Below the pieces are notes generated by a model. That model was given only the letters and a program-made list of their open reading frames with translations, was not told where the DNA came from and made no database searches. Below, piece by piece: positions 38,165 through 47,287 of a stretch of 64,000 nucleotides of DNA. The translations under genes and the position numbers were made by a program. How positions within the stretch are numbered: the first letter of the stretch is position 1; every line of letters starts with the position of its first letter. Origin of the DNA: CALKJU01 sp046349355 (GTDB taxonomy: Bacteria; Pseudomonadota; Alphaproteobacteria; Geminicoccales; Geminicoccaceae); contig JAXMCM010000022.1 of the NCBI GenBank assembly GCA_046349355.1, forward strand, positions 186,001 to 250,000. The letters run 5' to 3'.

Positions 38165-39302
38165 CGTCCACGCCCCAGCCCGGCGCCTTCGACAGCACCA
38201 GCTCGCCGTTCTCGAACACCGGCACGGCGGTGAACAGCTCGTCGCGCCACGGCACCGCCTCGATGTCGATCTCCATGGTCCGCAGGTTCGGCACCGCGGC
38301 GCTGAAATGGGCGCTGATCGCCGAGCACAGGTGGCCGTAATAGTTGTGCGGGGCGACGTTGACCTCGAAGGTCTCGGCCATCGACGCCATCTTCAGCGAC
38401 TCGAGGAAGCCGTTCCAGACAACGTCGATGATGGCCACGTCCATGGCGTAGGCCTCGAGGTAGGGCCGCAGCTGGCGCCGCCCGGCCAGCGCCTCGCACG
38501 AGGCGATCGGGCAGGGCGCCTTGCCGCGGATCACCGCCAGCGCCTGCGCGTCCCAGGTGTCGAGCTCGAGCCAGGTCAGGTCGAACGGCTCGACCGCCTT
38601 GGCCATCTGGATGAAGCCCTCGGTCTTGAAGTGGAAGTTGATGTCGAGCTGGATCCCCATCTCCGGCCCGGCGCCGGCGCGGAACGCCGCCAGCTGGTCC
38701 TGCATCGCCCGGACGATGCGCCGCTCGAGGTTGAGCGCCGGATAGCCGGGCGCCCGGCCGAAGCCCGGCGCGTAGTAGGTCAGCCGGCCGCCCTCGCCGG
38801 GCGGCATGATGTTGGTCTTGAGCGCCTTGAAGCCGCGCCGCTTCACCTCGGCGCCGAGCTCGGCGATGTCGTCGTAATTGCGCAGCGGCGCCACGCCCAT
38901 CGATTCGGCGTTGCGCGCCCGGTAGGTGCCGCAGTGCGACCAGTAGACCGGGATGCGCTCGCGCACCGGCCCGCCGACCAGCGCGTAGACCGGCACCCCC
39001 AGCGCCTTGCCCTTGATGTCGAGCAGCGCGTTCTCGATCGCCGCGACGGCCCGGTGGTTGACCCCGCCGGGGGCGAACACCGAGCGCTGGTAGAGGGCCG
39101 AGCTGATCTGCTGCACCGGCCCCGGGTCGAGCCCGATCAGCGCCTCGGCCATGCCGTGGATCACCCCGGTGATGCCGCGGCTGCCGTCCGATTCCGTGTA
39201 CTCGGACCAGCCGACGAGGCCGTCGTCGGTGGTGATCTTGAGGAAGGAGAAGGTCCGCCAGCCGGCGTCGGCGTGCAGGTCCTCGATCCGGGCGATGCGC
39301 AT
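38124..39302 (-). CDS. Enolase-superfamily enzyme (mandelate racemase / sugar-acid dehydratase family)
   Basis: 392 residues from an ATG at 39302. The N-terminal capping domain (FSFLKITTDDGLVGWSEYTE) is followed by the barrel. A lysine motif is in RGFKALKTNIM, and the metal-binding carboxylates are in LDINFHFK, WLELDTWD and ASCEALAG. APHNYYGH likely carries a late catalytic histidine. Family members dehydrate or epimerise sugar acids. It is the last gene of a sugar ABC transporter operon, so it probably acts on the imported compound or its oxidised form. The substrate is not determinable. Confidence 0.88.
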   Translation of the reverse strand: MRIARIEDLHADAGWRTFSFLKITTDDGLVGWSEYTESDGSRGITGVIHGMAEALIGLDPGPVQQISSALYQRSVFAPGGVNHRAVAAIENALLDIKGKALGVPVYALVGGPVRERIPVYWSHCGTYRARNAESMGVAPLRNYDDIAELGAEVKRRGFKALKTNIMPPGEGGRLTYYAPGFGRAPGYPALNLERRIVRAMQDQLAAFRAGAGPEMGIQLDINFHFKTEGFIQMAKAVEPFDLTWLELDTWDAQALAVIRGKAPCPIASCEALAGRRQLRPYLEAYAMDVAIIDVVWNGFLESLKMASMAETFEVNVAPHNYYGHLCSAISAHFSAAVPNLRTMEIDIEAVPWRDELFTAVPVFENGELVLSKAPGWGVDVNETAVRAHPPKG

Positions 39303-39316
39303 GGGCGGAGATCCCG

Positions 39317-40336
39317 TCAGATGCTGTCGCGCACCGGCCGGGCCGGGCGCTGGGAGGAGGCCGGGCGGGCCGGCTGCCGGGCGGCGAGGCGGCGGCGCAC
39401 CCAGGCATGGCCCTCGAAGACGACAAGGGTGAGGATCAGCACCGCCCCGGTGACGATCTGCTGCGCCTCCGGGGTCACCCCGGCGAGGCCCAGCGAGTTC
39501 TGCACGAAGGCCAGCACGGCCAGCGCCAGCACCACGCCGAGCATGGTGCCGCTGCCGCCGAAGATGCTGACCCCGCCCAGCACCACCGCGGTGATCACCG
39601 GCAATTCGAGGCCGATCGCGGTGTCGGAGCGGGCGCTGGCGAGGTAGGCGGTCAGCACCATGGCGGCGATCGCGCACATGACGCCCGAGGTGACGAACAC
39701 GCCGACGATGGTGCGGCGCACGTCGATGCCCGAGTAGCGCGCCGCCTCGCGGTTGTTGCCGATGGCGTAGAGGGCCCGGCCCCAGCGGGTCAGGTGCAGG
39801 AACACGGCGAAGCCGAGGGCGAGGACGATGAACAGCACGGTCGTCCACGGCAGCGGCGTGTCGCCGACCGTGCCGAAGCCGAGGTCCTGGTACCATTCCG
39901 GGAAGCTGCTGACGCTGCGCTCCTCGAGCAGGATCTGGGCGAGGCCGCGGTAGAGCGCCAGCGTGCCGATGGTCACCACCAGCGACGGCAGCCCGCCATA
40001 GGCGATGATCAGGCCGTTGAAGAGCCCGGCGAGGATGCCGGTGAGCACCGCCACCGTCATCGCCGCACCGATCGGCAGGCCCTGCTCCAGCGCCACCGCG
40101 ATCGCCACCGCGCACAGGCCGACCAGCGAGCCCGCCGAGACGTCGATCTCGCCGGTGATGATCACCAGCGTCATCGACAGCGCCACGATCGCCACCGGCA
40201 TCGCCCCGGCAAGGGCGATCGAGATGTTCGACTGGGTCAGGAAGTACTTCGAGCCGAAGGTGCCGTAGACGAAGACGGCGACGAGAAAGACCAGGAGGAA
40301 CAGCTCCCAGCGGACGATGCCGCGGCCCTGGCCCAT
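39317..40336 (-). CDS. Sugar ABC transporter permease (ribose/rhamnose type), second subunit
   Basis: 339 residues with about eight to ten hydrophobic segments. Family features are LVIITGEIDVSAGSLVG and ITAVVLGGVSIFGGSGTMLG, the conserved loops of RbsC-like permeases. It lies 14 bases after the start of the preceding gene's partner region and 3 bases after the other permease gene. With the neighbouring permease it should form a heterodimeric inner-membrane channel, an arrangement seen in rhamnose and AI-2 importers. Confidence 0.92.
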   Translation of the reverse strand: MGQGRGIVRWELFLLVFLVAVFVYGTFGSKYFLTQSNISIALAGAMPVAIVALSMTLVIITGEIDVSAGSLVGLCAVAIAVALEQGLPIGAAMTVAVLTGILAGLFNGLIIAYGGLPSLVVTIGTLALYRGLAQILLEERSVSSFPEWYQDLGFGTVGDTPLPWTTVLFIVLALGFAVFLHLTRWGRALYAIGNNREAARYSGIDVRRTIVGVFVTSGVMCAIAAMVLTAYLASARSDTAIGLELPVITAVVLGGVSIFGGSGTMLGVVLALAVLAFVQNSLGLAGVTPEAQQIVTGAVLILTLVVFEGHAWVRRRLAARQPARPASSQRPARPVRDSI

Positions 40337-40339
40337 GGC

Positions 40340-41386
40340 TCAGCGCCCCACCGCGTGGCCGGCGGCACCGGTCTCGGCGGCGCGTGCCGCCCGCTCGGCG
40401 CGCTCGATGGCGCGGGCCATCAGGCTGTAGAGGATCACCGTGCCGAGGATCGCCGCCCCGAACACCGCCTCGAGCCAGAACTGGTTGATGCCGAGCAGCT
40501 GCACGCCGTTCTGCAGGACCGCGAGGATCACCGCCCCCAGCGCCGCGCCGTAGACCGAGCCGCTGCCGCCGAAGATGCTGACGCCGCCGACGACCACGGC
40601 CGAGATCGACTGCAGGTGCATGTCGGGGGCGAGGACGGCGTCGACGGTGCCGAACCGGGCCCCCCACAGCACGCCGGTCAGGCCGCAGAGCAGGCCGGAC
40701 AGCACGAACACGCCGAGGACGTGCCAGGTCTCGCTGATGCCGACGAAGCGGGCACCCTCGGGATTGCTGCCGAGCGCGTAGAGATTGCGGCCGACCCGCG
40801 TGTTCCGCGCCGCCCAGCCCAGCAGCAGCGTCAGCGCCGCGGCCAGCCAGACCAGCATCGGCACGCCCAGGATGTCGATGCGCGCCATGTCCTGGTAGCG
40901 GTCGGGCAGGACCGTGGCCGAGATCTGCCGCCCGCCGGCCCAGACGATCACGAGGCCGCGGAACACTGCCAGGGTGCCGAGTGTCGCCACGATCGCCGGG
41001 ATGCGCGCCACGGCGACGAGCAGGCCGTTGATCAGCCCGAGGATGGCGCCGACCGAGCAGCCGAGCAGCAGGACCAGCGCCATGCTGTCGCCCGGATTGT
41101 CCTCCAGCCGGTCGCCGACGATGAAGGCGCAGCAGGCGACGATCGCACCCACCGACAGGTCGATCTGCCGGGTGATGATCACCAGCGCCTGGCCCAGCGC
41201 CACGATGCAGACCAGCGTCGCCGACAGCGCCACCTGCTCGAGGTTGGTGGGCAGGAGAAAGCGCGGCTCGCGCAGGGTGATGCCGAGGCCGATCACGACC
41301 AGCGCCACCAGCAGGCCGATCTCCGGCGTGCGCAGGGTGCGACCGACGGCGATGCCGAGGCCGCCGGACCGGCCGGGCGCGGCCAT
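40340..41386 (-). CDS. Sugar ABC transporter permease (ribose/rhamnose type), first subunit
   Basis: 348 residues from the ATG at 41386, which overlaps the stop of the ATPase gene (TGATG). Conserved loops include LVIITRQIDLSVGAIVAC and AVVVGGVSIFGGSGSVYG. It resembles the next gene along its length but is clearly diverged. Two different permeases in tandem favour a rhamnose- or AI-2-like system over a simple ribose importer. Confidence 0.92.
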   Translation of the reverse strand: MAAPGRSGGLGIAVGRTLRTPEIGLLVALVVIGLGITLREPRFLLPTNLEQVALSATLVCIVALGQALVIITRQIDLSVGAIVACCAFIVGDRLEDNPGDSMALVLLLGCSVGAILGLINGLLVAVARIPAIVATLGTLAVFRGLVIVWAGGRQISATVLPDRYQDMARIDILGVPMLVWLAAALTLLLGWAARNTRVGRNLYALGSNPEGARFVGISETWHVLGVFVLSGLLCGLTGVLWGARFGTVDAVLAPDMHLQSISAVVVGGVSIFGGSGSVYGAALGAVILAVLQNGVQLLGINQFWLEAVFGAAILGTVILYSLMARAIERAERAARAAETGAAGHAVGR

Positions 41387-42960
41387 CAGTGGCGCCCGGC
41401 CGGGGCGGCGCCGCGCACGGCCTCGCCCGTGGTGTGCGCCGCCGCCAGCAGCACCGCCTCGCGGTCGATGGCGCCGCGCTCGAACTCGGCGACGATCCGG
41501 CCGGTCCTCATGACCAGCACGCGGTCGGCCATGGCGATCACCTCCTCGGCGTCGTCGCTGATCAGGATGATGGCGAGCCCCTCGGCGGCGAGGTGCGAGA
41601 CGATGCGGTGGATCTCGGCCTTGGCGCCGACGTCGATGCCGCGGGTCGGCTGGTCGAGGATCAGCACCCGCGGCTTCGGGATCATCCACTTGGCCAGCAG
41701 CACCTTCTGCTGGTTGCCGCCGGACAGGGTCGCGGTGATCTGCTCGATGCCGGTGGCGACGACCCGCATCCGCTTGGCGAACTCGGCGGCCAGCCCGGCC
41801 TCGGCCTTGCCGTCGATCAGGCCGAGCTGCCGGCACAGCCGCTGCAGCACCGGCAGGGTGGCGTTGGCGCGGATGGCGAAGGGCAGCACCAGTCCCTGGC
41901 GGTGGCGGTCCTCGGGGACCAGCGAGATGCCCAGCCCCATCGCATCCTGCGGCGTCGCCGGACGGACGACACGGCCGTCCATGCGGATCGTCCCGGCGTC
42001 GGGGGCGACGATGCCGAACAGCATCTCGGCGATCTCGCTGCGCCCGGCACCGACGAGGCCGTAGAGGCCCAGGATCTCGCCCTTGCGCAGGACAAAGTCG
42101 ACGTCCTCGACGAAGCCGGCGCCGGACAGGCCCTCGACGGCCAGCACCGGCTCGCCGATCGTGGCCTCTTCCTTCGGGAACAGCGCGCCGGGCTCGCTGC
42201 CGATCATGTGGCGCACGGTCTGCTCGGGCGTCAGCCCGGCGGTCGGGCCGCTCATCACCACGCGGCCGGAGCGCAGGATGGTGATGTCGTCGCCGAGGCG
42301 CAGCAGCTCGTCGATGAAGTGGCTGATGAACAGGATGGCGACGCCATCGGCGCGCAGCCGCTCGACCACGGCGAACAGGCGCTCGATCTCGCGCCCGGAG
42401 ATCGTCGAGGTCGGCTCGTCCATGACCAGGACGCGGGCGTCCAGCGACAGCGCCCGGACGATCTCGATGGCCTGCCGCTCGGCGATGCCCAGCGCCTTGA
42501 CCGGCATCCGCACGTCGAGCTCGACGCCAAGCCGCGCCAGCAGCTCGCGCGCCTGGCCGGTCATCGCCGTCCAGTCGATGCGGGCGGCGTGGCCGAGCTG
42601 CCGGCCGACGAAGATGTTCTCGGCGACCGACAGGTCGGGGAAGACGGCCGGATGCTGGTGGATGACGGCGACGCCGGCGCGGGTCGCGGCCCCCGCGCCA
42701 TGCAGCGTCACCGGCACGCCGTCGGCGAGGATCACGCCCTCGTCCGGCTGGTGGATGCCGGCGAGGATCTTCACCAGCGTGCTCTTGCCGGCCCCGTTCT
42801 CCCCGGCCAGCGCATGCACGCGCCCGCCCTGGAGCCTGAGACCGACGTCGCTCAGCACCTCGACCGGACCGAACCGCTTGGTGATGCCGCGCAGCTCGAT
42901 CAGCGGCGGTCGGTCCGCGGTGCCGGGGGCGATCGTGTCCCGATCGCGATCGGTGCCCAT
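41386..42960 (-). CDS. Sugar ABC transporter ATP-binding protein (two ATPase domains)
   Basis: 524 residues containing two ATPase domains in tandem, as in RbsA-type proteins. The first has Walker A GENGAGKSTLVKIL and Walker B VLVMDEPTSTISG. The second has a degenerate Walker A, LVGAGRSEIAEMLFG, but a clear signature TLSGGNQQKVLLAKW and VLILDQPTRGIDVG. This asymmetry is normal for the family. It powers the two permeases encoded downstream. Confidence 0.95.
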   Translation of the reverse strand: MGTDRDRDTIAPGTADRPPLIELRGITKRFGPVEVLSDVGLRLQGGRVHALAGENGAGKSTLVKILAGIHQPDEGVILADGVPVTLHGAGAATRAGVAVIHQHPAVFPDLSVAENIFVGRQLGHAARIDWTAMTGQARELLARLGVELDVRMPVKALGIAERQAIEIVRALSLDARVLVMDEPTSTISGREIERLFAVVERLRADGVAILFISHFIDELLRLGDDITILRSGRVVMSGPTAGLTPEQTVRHMIGSEPGALFPKEEATIGEPVLAVEGLSGAGFVEDVDFVLRKGEILGLYGLVGAGRSEIAEMLFGIVAPDAGTIRMDGRVVRPATPQDAMGLGISLVPEDRHRQGLVLPFAIRANATLPVLQRLCRQLGLIDGKAEAGLAAEFAKRMRVVATGIEQITATLSGGNQQKVLLAKWMIPKPRVLILDQPTRGIDVGAKAEIHRIVSHLAAEGLAIILISDDAEEVIAMADRVLVMRTGRIVAEFERGAIDREAVLLAAAHTTGEAVRGAAPAGRH

Positions 42961-42982
42961 GATCGCCCCCGGCCCTGTCGGC

Positions 42983-43987
42983 TCAGTACTTGTGCTCGCC
43001 GATGTTCGCCTCGGTGTACTGCAGCGGCTCGCCGGTCACGATCTCGTGGTTCTCGCCGATCGTGTAGGTCCCCGGGAACTTGCCCTTCTCGATGGTGAAG
43101 CTGTCGCCCGGCTTCCCCTCGATCTTGCCTTCCGCGAAATACTTCGCGGCGTAGTAGGTGACGTAGCCGAGCTTGATCGGATCCCACAGGTAGAAGACCT
43201 GGATGGTCCCGTCCTTCATGTACTCGGCGGTGATGCTGGGCACGCACAGGCCGGTCAGCTTGATGACGCCCTTGCCCTTGTTCACCGACTCCAGCGCGCG
43301 GGCGACCGCCGGCAGGCCGGGGCAGGTCGGCGCGTAGATGCCGGCGAGATCGGGGTACTTGGTGGTCAGCGCGACGGTCAGGTCGAAGGCCTTCTGCTCG
43401 TTGTCCTGGCCGTAGACCTCGTCGACGATCTCCATGCCGCTGTATTCGGGCTTGCTCAGCTCGTCGCGGAACGCGGCGATCCAGGCGTTCTGGTTGGCCG
43501 CCGTCGGCTGGGCCGAGACGATCGCCACCTTGCCCTTCTTGCCCATGGTCTCGGCAAGCTTGATCGCGGCAAAGCGGCCGACCGAGTCGGTGGTCGCCTG
43601 GTTGACGAAGAACGGCCGGCCCTCCGGCGAGGAGTCGGCGTCGTAGGTGATGACCTTCGAGCCCAGCTTCTGGGCCCGCTTCATCGCCGGGACCACGGCC
43701 GCGGAATCGCTGGGCGCGACGGCGATCGCCGGGATGCGGCGGTCGGCGAGGTTGTTGATGATGGCGATCTGGGCGTCGGCGTTGGAGTGCGTCGGCCCGT
43801 AGTTGTTGGCGGTCCCGCCGATCTCGCTGGCGGCGATGCGGGCGCCGTCGAGCGTGGCGTTGTAGTACGGGTTGGTCGTTTCCTTGATGACCATGGCGAG
43901 TTCGAAGTCGTCGGCCGCCATGGCCGGCGTCGCGGCGGCAAGCCCCAGGCATGCTGCCATCATCAACAGATCGCGTTTGCGGATCAT
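42983..43987 (-). CDS. Periplasmic sugar-binding protein (ribose/rhamnose/AI-2 type)
   Basis: 334 residues from the ATG at 43987, which follows a strong GGGAGGG ribosome site. A signal peptide ends ATPAMAA. The mature protein has the type I periplasmic-binding fold: LAMVIKETTNPYYNATLDGA, IAVAPSDSAAVVPAMKRAQ and ALESVNKGKGVIKLTGLC. YNATLDGARIAASEIG resembles the RhaS/LsrB subgroup. It is the first gene of the importer operon and lies downstream of a 32-base inverted repeat that is a good operator candidate. Confidence 0.92.
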   Translation of the reverse strand: MIRKRDLLMMAACLGLAAATPAMAADDFELAMVIKETTNPYYNATLDGARIAASEIGGTANNYGPTHSNADAQIAIINNLADRRIPAIAVAPSDSAAVVPAMKRAQKLGSKVITYDADSSPEGRPFFVNQATTDSVGRFAAIKLAETMGKKGKVAIVSAQPTAANQNAWIAAFRDELSKPEYSGMEIVDEVYGQDNEQKAFDLTVALTTKYPDLAGIYAPTCPGLPAVARALESVNKGKGVIKLTGLCVPSITAEYMKDGTIQVFYLWDPIKLGYVTYYAAKYFAEGKIEGKPGDSFTIEKGKFPGTYTIGENHEIVTGEPLQYTEANIGEHKY

Positions 43988-44090
43988 CGTTGTCCCTCCC
44001 TGGCCCGTCATTCGCCGGGCAGCCGGAAGGCAGGCGTTGTTTCGGATCGCGTGGCCATTGGCACGCCTGCCGATCCGTGCAGCCAGCGCT

Positions 44091-44122
44091 GAGCGCAACG
44101 TCAAAGTTAATCGATTGCGCTC
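44091..44122. promoter_or_regulatory. Inverted repeat, probable operator of the sugar importer operon
   Basis: GAGCGCAA at 44091-44098 and TTGCGCTC at 44115-44122 are perfect 8-base arms around a 16-base AT-rich centre. The site lies between the divergent binding-protein gene and lysR gene, 104 bases upstream of the importer ATG. TTGACG and other promoter-like elements lie inside it when read on the reverse strand. Either the LysR protein or an unlinked regulator could bind it. Confidence 0.5.
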
Positions 44123-44158
44123 GCTTGCCCAAATAGGGAATTCATGGGAAGGCCATAG

Positions 44159-44174
44159 CATCCACTTATGGATG
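44159..44174. promoter_or_regulatory. Inverted repeat close to the lysR start
   Basis: CATCCA at 44159-44164 and TGGATG at 44169-44174, separated by CTTA. It lies 22 bases before the lysR ATG, a place where LysR-type proteins often bind to repress their own gene. Confidence 0.4.
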
Positions 44175-44196
44175 GATACATCTGGCGACCTGACGA

Positions 44197-45159
44197 ATGG
44201 ATCTGCGGCAGCTCAAGTATTTCCAGCGCATCGTCGCCGCCGGCAGCATCTCGAAGGCGGCCAGCGAGCTGCACGTCGCCCAGCCGGCGCTGAGCCAGCA
44301 GATGGCCAACCTCGAGCGCGAGCTCGGCGTCCGGCTCCTGGTCCGCTCCAAGCGCGGCGTGCAGCCGACCGGCAACGGCCGCCGCCTGCTCGAGCATGCC
44401 CGCACCATCCTGAGCCAGGTCGACCGGGCGATGGAGGATGTCGGCAGCGCCGGCGGCGATCCCAGCGGCGAGGTCACGCTGGGCCTCACCGCCGGCCCGG
44501 CGGCGCTGCTCGCGGCCCCCTTGCTGACCCGCTGCCGCTCGCGCCACCCGGGCATCGTGCTGCGCGTCGTCGACGCCATGGCCAGCACGCTGACCGAGTG
44601 GGTCGAGATCGGCCGGGTCGACCTCGCCCTGATCTTCGACATCGGCCAGAAGCTCAGCCTCGACCTGATGCCGGTGCTGTGGGAGGAGATCCTGCTCTGC
44701 GGCACCGGCATCGGCAGCGAGCCGCTGAAGCCGCAGCAGCTGGCCCGCCTGCCGCTGGTGGTGCCCAGCCGGCAGCACCCGATGCGCGAGCTGATCGAGC
44801 GCTACGCCCGCAGCAACGGCATCGAGCTGCAGCTGGCTTACGAGGTCGACGCGCTGCCGGCGACCTTCGCCATGCTGCGCAGCGGGATCGGCTGCGCCTT
44901 CCTGTCGCCGATCGCCGCCCGCGAGACGGCAAGGCGCTACGACTTCGACGGCCGCCCGCTGTCGCCCAAGCTCGAGCGCCTCGTCTCGCTCGCCCGGCCG
45001 CAGGCCCAGCCGCTGACCCAGGCCGCCGAGGCGGTGCGGACGCTGCTCTGCGACATCATCACCGAGCTCGTCGGCAGCGGCGCCTGGCCCGCCACCCTGC
45101 TGCTCAAGCCGAACCCCGACCGGCTGAGCCAGGTCGAGATCGAGACCATCGGGTTCTAG
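44197..45159 (+). CDS. LysR-family transcriptional regulator
   Basis: 320 residues. The N-terminal helix-turn-helix is standard: LRQLKYFQRIVAAGSISKAA, then SELHVAQPALSQQMANLERE. The C-terminal effector domain runs from about 90 to 300 (GEVTLGLTAGPAALLAAPLL, LPLVVPSRQHPMRELIERYA). It is divergent from the sugar importer operon, with two inverted repeats between them, so it is the likely regulator of that operon. It may respond to the imported sugar or a product of the enolase-superfamily enzyme. Confidence 0.93.
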   Translation: MDLRQLKYFQRIVAAGSISKAASELHVAQPALSQQMANLERELGVRLLVRSKRGVQPTGNGRRLLEHARTILSQVDRAMEDVGSAGGDPSGEVTLGLTAGPAALLAAPLLTRCRSRHPGIVLRVVDAMASTLTEWVEIGRVDLALIFDIGQKLSLDLMPVLWEEILLCGTGIGSEPLKPQQLARLPLVVPSRQHPMRELIERYARSNGIELQLAYEVDALPATFAMLRSGIGCAFLSPIAARETARRYDFDGRPLSPKLERLVSLARPQAQPLTQAAEAVRTLLCDIITELVGSGAWPATLLLKPNPDRLSQVEIETIGF

Positions 45160-45227
45160 CCGGCCCGGCGCTTGCCGCCGTCCGCGGCGACCGCTAACCC
45201 GGCCCGCACCATGCAGGGGAGCCGTCG

Positions 45228-46229
45228 ATGCGCAAGCTGAGCTGGGGGGTGCTGAGCACCGCGAAGATCGCCCGCGAGAAGGTCATCCCGCCGATGCAGC
45301 GCGGCCAGCGCACCACGGTCGACGCCATCGCCTCGCGCGATCCGGAGCGCGCCCGGCAGCTGGCGGAGAAGCTGGGCATCGCCCGGGTCCACGCCAGCTA
45401 CGAGGCGCTGCTCGCCGATCCCGGCATCGAGGCGGTCTACAATCCCCTGCCCAACCACCTGCACGTCGAGTGGACCCGGCGCGCCGCCGAGGCTGGCAAG
45501 CACGTGCTGTGCGAGAAGCCGATCGACATCGGCCCGGCCGGGGCCGAGGAGCTGATCCGGGTCCGCGACCGCACCGGCGTGCACATCCAGGAAGCCTTCA
45601 TGGTGCGCACGCACCCGCAGTGGCTGAAGGCCAGGGAGCTGGTCCAGGGCGGCCGCATCGGCACGCTCCGCGCCATCCAGGGCTTCTTCAGCTACTACCT
45701 CGTCGACCCGAACAACATCCGCAACAAGGCCGACATCGGCGGCGGCGGGCTGCTCGACATCGGCTGCTACCCGATCAACACCTCGCGCTTCGTCACCGGC
45801 CGCGAGCCGTCGCGGGTGGCCGCGCTGATCGACCACGACCCGGTGATGCGCACCGACCGGCTGGGCTCGGCCCTGCTCGACTATGACGGCGTGCAGTGCA
45901 GCTTCGTCTGGAGCACCCAGCTGGTGCCGCGGCAGACCATGCAGTTCGTCGGCGACAAGGGCCGGCTCGAGGTCGAGGTGCCGTTCAACGCGCCCAACGA
46001 CCGGCCCTGCCGGCTGTTCGTCTACGACGCCGCCGACCTCGGCCGGCACGTCGCCGAGACCATCGAGATCCCGACCTGCGACCAGTACGGCATCGCCGGC
46101 GACGCCTTCTCCGCCGCCATCCTCGACGGCACGCCGCAGCCGGTGCCGCTCGAGGACACCCTGGCCAACATGAAGGTGATCGACGCCGTCCGCCGCGCCG
46201 GCGCCAGCGGCGCCTGGGAGCGGCCCTGA
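45228..46229 (+). CDS. Gfo/Idh/MocA-family NAD(P)-dependent oxidoreductase
   Basis: 333 residues. It opens LSWGVLSTAKIAREKVIPPM, the nucleotide-binding loop. VYNPLPNHLHVEWTRRAAEA, GKHVLCEKPIDIG (with the family's EKP lysine) and GGGLLDIGCYPINTSRFV complete the family pattern. It oxidises or reduces a sugar or related cyclic alcohol. It follows the lysR gene by 68 bases and probably belongs to the same sugar pathway as the divergent importer and dehydratase. It faces the amino acid transporter convergently. Confidence 0.92.
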   Translation: MRKLSWGVLSTAKIAREKVIPPMQRGQRTTVDAIASRDPERARQLAEKLGIARVHASYEALLADPGIEAVYNPLPNHLHVEWTRRAAEAGKHVLCEKPIDIGPAGAEELIRVRDRTGVHIQEAFMVRTHPQWLKARELVQGGRIGTLRAIQGFFSYYLVDPNNIRNKADIGGGGLLDIGCYPINTSRFVTGREPSRVAALIDHDPVMRTDRLGSALLDYDGVQCSFVWSTQLVPRQTMQFVGDKGRLEVEVPFNAPNDRPCRLFVYDAADLGRHVAETIEIPTCDQYGIAGDAFSAAILDGTPQPVPLEDTLANMKVIDAVRRAGASGAWERP

Positions 46230-46230
46230 G

Positions 46231-47283
46231 CTAGCGGCCGCGCACCGGGTTCAGCCGGCGCTCGAGGCGCTGGCTGTAGAGCGACATCGACAGGCAGCAG
46301 AAGAAGAACATCACCGCGGCGAAGGCGTAGCCCTCGCGGGCGAGCCCCAGCCAGGCCGGGTCCTTGAGGCCCTGGTTGATGACGTTGAGCAGGTCGAACA
46401 GGCCGACGATGCTGACCAGCGTGGTGTCCTTGAACAGGTCGACCACGGTGTTGACGATCGCCGGGACGACCAGGCGCAGCGCCTGCGGCAGCACCACGAA
46501 GGCCTGCACCTCCCACCAGGCGAGGCCCAGCGATTCCGCCGCCTCGGCCTGGCCCTTGGGCACGCCCTGCAGGCCGCCGCGCACCACCTCGGCCATGTAG
46601 GCCGAGGTGAACAGGGTCAGCCCGATCATCGCCCGGATCAGCCGGTCGACGGTCGCCCCCTCGGGCAGGAACAGCGGCAGCATCACCATCGCCATGAACA
46701 GCACGGTGAGCAGCGGCACGCCGCGCCACAGCTCGATGAAGGCGATGCAGGACCAGCGCACCACCGGCAGCTCCGAGCGGCGCCCGAGCGCCAGCAGGAT
46801 GCCCAGCGGGAACGAGCCGGCGACGGCGACGAAGGCGAGCATGACGTTGACCATCAGCCCGCCCCACAGGTTGGTGTCGACGAAGGGCAGGCCGAACACG
46901 CCGCCGAGCAGCAGCACGCCGGCGATCACCGGGAACAGGCCGATCAGCAGCAGCACCCACAGCCAGCGCCGGGCGATCCGGTCGCGCATCGCCGGCACCA
47001 GGAACAGCGCGAACAGCAGCGCCACGAGGTTGACCCGCCAGCGCTGCTCCAGCGGGTACTGGCCGTAGAAGAACGAGGCGAAGCGGGCGCGGATGAACGA
47101 CCAGCAGGCACCGGCCTCGGGGCAGGTGGTGCGGTCGGCGTCCCACAGCGACGCCTCGGTCACCGCCCAGCGGAACAGCGGCGGCAGCACCAGCGCGAAC
47201 AGCGCCAGCATGACGACGGTCAGGATGGTGCTGCCGACGGAATCGAACAGGTTGCGCCGCAGCCAGGCGAGCACGCGTGCCAT
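46231..47283 (-). CDS. aapM: General amino acid ABC transporter permease (AapM-like)
   Basis: 350 residues with eight or so hydrophobic segments. The conserved inner-membrane loop of amino acid permeases is SAYMAEVVRGGLQGVPKGQA, then EAAESLGLAWWEVQAFVVLP. It forms a heterodimer with the AapQ-like subunit encoded upstream. In Rhizobium, AapJQMP imports a broad set of L-amino acids. The stop lies one base from the convergent oxidoreductase gene's stop. No AapP ATPase gene follows. Confidence 0.9.
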   Translation of the reverse strand: MARVLAWLRRNLFDSVGSTILTVVMLALFALVLPPLFRWAVTEASLWDADRTTCPEAGACWSFIRARFASFFYGQYPLEQRWRVNLVALLFALFLVPAMRDRIARRWLWVLLLIGLFPVIAGVLLLGGVFGLPFVDTNLWGGLMVNVMLAFVAVAGSFPLGILLALGRRSELPVVRWSCIAFIELWRGVPLLTVLFMAMVMLPLFLPEGATVDRLIRAMIGLTLFTSAYMAEVVRGGLQGVPKGQAEAAESLGLAWWEVQAFVVLPQALRLVVPAIVNTVVDLFKDTTLVSIVGLFDLLNVINQGLKDPAWLGLAREGYAFAAVMFFFCCLSMSLYSQRLERRLNPVRGR

Positions 47284-47287
47284 CGGC

